Made by a program: the position numbers and the translations under genes. The notes beneath the pieces are model-generated. The model ran no database searches. It saw nothing but the letters and a program-made list of their open reading frames with translations, and was not told the DNA's origin. Shown one piece after another: positions 5,950 through 7,870 of a DNA stretch of 7,870 bases. Position 1 is the first letter of the stretch. The number at the start of each line of letters is the position of its first letter. The DNA comes from Coriobacteriia bacterium (GTDB lineage: Bacteria > Actinomycetota > Coriobacteriia > Anaerosomatales > JAUVQN01): assembly GCA_030598125.1 (NCBI GenBank), contig JAUVQN010000065.1, forward strand, positions 1-7,870, written 5' to 3'.

Positions 5950-6063
5950 CCCGTGCCGGCCCTCGGACGGCCGGAAAGCGTCGGGCATCGCGCTCGACGG
6001 TATCGACGACCAGCTCGAGGAGCTCGCCCGCGTCGCGGCGGCGCGGATGTAGCGCGACCCTGG

Positions 6064-6072
6064 TGATAGAAT
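6064..6072 (+). promoter_or_regulatory. Extended -10 promoter of the zinc-finger/cNMP-domain operon
   Basis: TGATAGAAT (6064-6072) fits the extended -10 form TGn followed by TAGAAT, five of six consensus bases. It would start transcription near 6079 and give a leader of about 20 nt. No clear -35 element is present, which is acceptable for extended -10 promoters. Confidence 0.5.
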
Positions 6073-6100
6073 CAGGCATCCGAGGGGTCCGGAGGTGAAA

Positions 6101-6721
6101 GTGCGCTACACGGCGGCATGGTGCAAGACGTGCGGCAAGCCGGTCTGGCTGCCGCACCGCGAGCACGAGGGTGACCTCGTGGTGCGCTACGACGCCGGCA
6201 GACGGCCCATCCTGAGGCTGCGGCGCCCCGAACCGCCCGCGATGACGGCAATCAAGCGGTACCGCACCGACCTCGCGCGACGCGCCGCATCCGAGGACGA
6301 CCTCCGACACGCCGCGAGCATGCTGGAGGAGCTCCTTCCGTACGTGGGGCGAGCGTCCGCGGACCCGAGCGAGCGTCGCGTGGACCACATCCTCCTCGGG
6401 ATGCTCGGTGAGACGCTCTTTCGGCTCGACGAGGTCGAGAAGGCACTCGCGGTCATCGAGCGTGCCGACCTGAGTCCGCGCCATCTCGACGAAGGGCGCC
6501 GGCTATGTCTAGGCGTCAGGACGCTGTGCTATCTGGCGCTCCGGATGCCGCAGGCCGCACGCGCGGACCGCGACCGGCTCTACGCCCAGGACCCGCAGCA
6601 TCCGCTGATGGGTGAGATCGAGCACGCGCTCGAACAGGAGACGGAAGGCTCGTCCGCTGTGGCTCCGGAGGATGCCACCGCTGGACGGAAGGCGTCGGAG
6701 ACGACAGGGGGGCTCGGATGA
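6101..6721 (+). CDS. CxxC/HxxH zinc-finger protein with TPR-like helical repeats, function unknown
   Basis: The 206-residue protein opens with WCKTCGKPVWLPHREHEGD. C8, C11, H19 and H22 could form a C2H2 metal site. A basic stretch (RRPILRLRRPEPP, about 34-46) links to a helical region (about 50-175). Segments such as 'HILLGMLGETLFRLDEVEKA' and 'LCLGVRTLCYLALRMPQAAR' have the spacing of tetratricopeptide-like hairpins, each ending in a D/N-P-like turn. The tail (about 176-206) is polar and disordered. The GTG at 6101 has GGAGGTGA (6091-6098), a complete match to the anti-Shine-Dalgarno. A GTG at 6095 with AGGGG 7 nt upstream is an alternative and adds MK. The stop overlaps the next start (ATGA), so it is coupled to the cyclic-nucleotide-domain gene. 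TPR-type folds usually hold protein partners, so a scaffold role is a reasonable guess and no more. Confidence 0.72.
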   Translation: MRYTAAWCKTCGKPVWLPHREHEGDLVVRYDAGRRPILRLRRPEPPAMTAIKRYRTDLARRAASEDDLRHAASMLEELLPYVGRASADPSERRVDHILLGMLGETLFRLDEVEKALAVIERADLSPRHLDEGRRLCLGVRTLCYLALRMPQAARADRDRLYAQDPQHPLMGEIEHALEQETEGSSAVAPEDATAGRKASETTGGLG

Positions 6722-7122
6722 ACCGCAGCTACGCGAACGCCGAGACGATCTTCAACCAGGGCGAACGAGGCGGCGAGATGTACGTCATCCGCTCGGGCAA
6801 GGTCGAGATCGTCCGCACGAAAGACGGCCGTGAGGTGAGACTCGCGACGCTCGGCCCGGACGAGTTCTTCGGGGAGATGGCCCTCTTCGACGAGGAGCCG
6901 CGCTCGGGCACGGCTCGGGCCTCGGGTGAGACGACGGTCGAGGTCGTCACCAAGGAGCGCTTCAAGGACTCGATCGACGATCCGCTCGCCTGGGCGATGC
7001 TCACGGCCATGAGCCAGCGCATACGGCAGGTGGACCGCGCACTCGAGCAGCTCGACACGGAGGACCAGGCGCGCAAGGAGCACCTGAGCGGCCTCATCAC
7101 GTCGCGTCGGCAGTTCGTGTAG
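6718..7122 (+). CDS. Stand-alone cyclic-nucleotide-binding domain protein
   Basis: The 134-residue product is a CAP_ED/cNMP-binding beta-roll with almost nothing else. The typical opening is present: 'IFNQGERGGEMYVIRSGKVEIV' (11-32), where 'F.qGe.g..myvI.sGkv.i' is the family pattern. The phosphate-binding cassette is FGEMALFDEEPRSGTARA (50-67). E53 and R62 would contact ribose and cyclic phosphate, although SGTA replaces the commoner xAATA. A long C-terminal helix (about 88-125) corresponds to the C-helix, and there is no Crp/Fnr helix-turn-helix. It is thus a sensor without its own output domain. The ATG overlaps the previous stop as ATGA, behind a G-rich stretch. It may regulate the coupled zinc-finger/TPR protein by contact. 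Whether it binds cAMP, c-di-GMP or nothing cannot be told. Confidence 0.88.
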   Translation: MNRSYANAETIFNQGERGGEMYVIRSGKVEIVRTKDGREVRLATLGPDEFFGEMALFDEEPRSGTARASGETTVEVVTKERFKDSIDDPLAWAMLTAMSQRIRQVDRALEQLDTEDQARKEHLSGLITSRRQFV

Positions 7123-7160
7123 GGAGCGCAGTCCCCGCGAGGGCGCCGGCGATCTCCCTA
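7120..7160. terminator. Possible bidirectional terminator spanning two convergent stops
   Basis: TAGGGAG (7120-7126) and CTCCCTA (7154-7160) are perfect inverted repeats that contain the TAG stops of the two convergent genes. Inside lie shorter complementary blocks (CCC 7133-7135 with GGG 7141-7143). The fold would be a symmetric cruciform or RNA hairpin. There is no U-tract on either side, so it would not be a classical intrinsic terminator. Confidence 0.35.
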
Positions 7161-7514
7161 GCCGTCGTCAGTGCCGTCCTCGGTCGTATCCGGGGTCGTC
7201 GTCGAGGCGTCCGCGCTGCCGAAGAGCTTGCGACCGAGACTCGCTGCTGCATCGAGGGCATCCTCTGCGGCGTCTGAGGCCGCGGCGGCGGCGTCCTTCG
7301 CCCCGGGAGCGGCGTCGTCCCACGCCTGACTCACCGCTGCCGCCGCGGTGTCGGCGGCATCGCCCAGTGAGTTTGCGGCGTCCTTGAGCGGGTCGGGTTC
7401 CGACGTCTCGTAGACACCGGAGACGTGCGATGCCTCGTGCCCGTTCGGACACGCTCCCTCGTCAGTGATCCAGACGTTCGCGCCGCACGCGTCGCACCAG
7501 CCGGCCTTCGCCAT
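7158..7514 (-). CDS. Small zinc-finger protein with Ala/Asp heptad repeats, function unknown
   Basis: The 118-residue acidic protein begins MAKAGWCDACGANVWI. C7, C10, C22 and H26 (CxxC-x11-CxxxH) make a plausible zinc site. After a short linker come heptads starting DAA: DAANSLG and DAADTAA (45-58), then four in a row, DAAPGAK, DAAAAAS, DAAEDAL and DAAASLG (67-94). These suggest a long, Ala-rich amphipathic helix or a coiled coil. The tail (95-118) is Thr/Asp-rich and disordered. The ATG at 7514 was chosen because GGAGG lies about 9 nt upstream and the zinc site starts directly after it. The same frame stays open far upstream, but that part looks non-coding. The first 13 residues resemble the start of the gene at 6101. 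Heptads of this sort appear in stress-related LEA-like and apolipoprotein-like helices, but no function can be assigned. Confidence 0.72.
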   Translation of the reverse strand: MAKAGWCDACGANVWITDEGACPNGHEASHVSGVYETSEPDPLKDAANSLGDAADTAAAAVSQAWDDAAPGAKDAAAAASDAAEDALDAAASLGRKLFGSADASTTTPDTTEDGTDDG

Positions 7515-7583
7515 AGCGCATCCCTCCCGGGACCTTCCCCATACCGAACCGACAGCTCGACCGACGACGAACTCTTCAAGCCG

Positions 7584-7589
7584 AGTGTA
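7584..7589 (-). promoter_or_regulatory. Weak candidate -10 box for the small zinc-finger gene
   Basis: TACACT (7589-7584, minus strand) matches four of six -10 bases and would start transcription about 60 nt before the ATG at 7514. No good -35 box is seen. The 30-bp palindrome ends 30 bp upstream of it and would be centred near -57, a position used by activators. Confidence 0.22.
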
Positions 7590-7619
7590 CGCGCCTCCCT
7601 GTGCGAGGAACAGCTGCTC

Positions 7620-7649
7620 GCAGACGGTGGACGATCGTCCACCGTCTGC
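7620..7649. repeat. Perfect 30-bp palindrome in divergent intergenic region
   Basis: The arm GCAGACGGTGGACGA (7620-7634) is followed without any gap by its exact reverse complement (7635-7649). It lies in the 233-bp gap between divergent genes starting at 7514 (-) and 7748 (+), 106 bp and 99 bp from their start codons. As DNA it could bind a symmetric dimer or tetramer. As RNA it would fold into a stem of about 13 bp with a 4-nt loop. The rest of the gap holds only weak promoter-like motifs. Confidence 0.85.
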
Positions 7650-7747
7650 ACCGTGAACCACTGCGGCGACGGGCGTGACGTGCCGATAGATACGGTGGCC
7701 ATCTCGGGATGACATCGGACGAGAGCCGCCGTCCAGAGGGAAGAAGC

Positions 7748-7870
7748 ATGCAGTGTTCGAACTGCGGTAGTCAGAACCCACAGGACTCGGCGTTCTGCGG
7801 GAACTGCGGCGCGAACCTGCGCGCAGGCCAGACCGCCGGCGCGCAGCAGCCGACACAGCCGGTACCTCCC
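7748..7870 (+). CDS. Zinc-ribbon domain protein, N-terminal part
   Basis: Forty-one codons are present before the window ends, still open. The N-terminus is MQCSNCGSQNPQDSAFCGNCG, with C3, C6, C17 and C20 forming the two CxxC knuckles of a short zinc ribbon of the type often fused to membrane or signalling domains. A Gln/Pro/Ala linker follows (AGQTAGAQQPTQPVPP), which usually precedes a membrane span in such proteins. The ATG at 7748 has AGAGGG 7 nt upstream. The function depends on the missing part. Confidence 0.82.
   Translation, partial: MQCSNCGSQNPQDSAFCGNCGANLRAGQTAGAQQPTQPVPP

Noticed and set aside
7515..7856. N-terminal extension of the small zinc-finger gene up to 7856
   Set aside because: It would overlap the divergent zinc-ribbon gene and include the palindrome. 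Its translation looks random, and a good ribbon start with ribosome-binding site exists at 7514.
1..7870. CRISPR arrays, tRNA or rRNA genes, insertion sequences
   Set aside because: No regularly spaced direct repeats, no cloverleaf or ribosomal sequence, and no transposase or terminal inverted repeats were seen on either strand.

Overview
The window is uniformly GC-rich, with strongly G/C third codon positions, frequent GTG starts and tightly overlapping genes (GTGA, ATGA and TGATG junctions). The proteins and one probable leaderless gene fit a high-GC Gram-positive bacterium, most likely an actinobacterium and possibly of the Coriobacteriia type. That placement is inference from style. No rRNA, tRNA, CRISPR or transposase was seen.

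Layout from left to right. (1) At 1-514 on the minus strand, a MarR-family regulator is followed by the first 15 codons of an ABC-transporter ATPase that leaves the window. It has a recognisable promoter and candidate operator repeats. (2) At 655-1356 (+) there is a divergent, probably leaderless gene for a single-pass membrane protein of unknown role. (3) From 5911 down to 1430 lies a compact minus-strand cluster. In transcription order it encodes an OmpR-type response regulator, a sensor kinase with almost no extracellular part, a possible 40-codon small ORF, a polytopic membrane protein, an ABC ATPase with degenerate motifs, and an ABC-2 permease. The junctions suggest one translationally coupled operon, resembling two-component/ABC modules for cell-envelope or antimicrobial stress. 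(4) At 6101-7122 (+) a coupled pair encodes a CxxC/HxxH finger plus helical-repeat protein and a stand-alone cyclic-nucleotide-binding domain. (5) At 7158-7514 (-) is a small zinc-finger protein with Ala/Asp heptads. (6) A divergent intergenic region carries a perfect 30-bp palindrome. (7) From 7748 (+) a zinc-ribbon protein begins and runs off the window.

The most notable points are the small ORF and repeat array packed between the kinase and membrane-protein genes, and the ABC ATPase whose conserved N-terminus has no ATG, GTG or TTG start. The 30-bp palindrome and a zinc-finger signature (WCxxCGxxVW) shared by two nearby unrelated proteins also stand out. No single feature proves a new system. 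The kinase/small ORF/membrane protein/ABC cluster is the best candidate for one.
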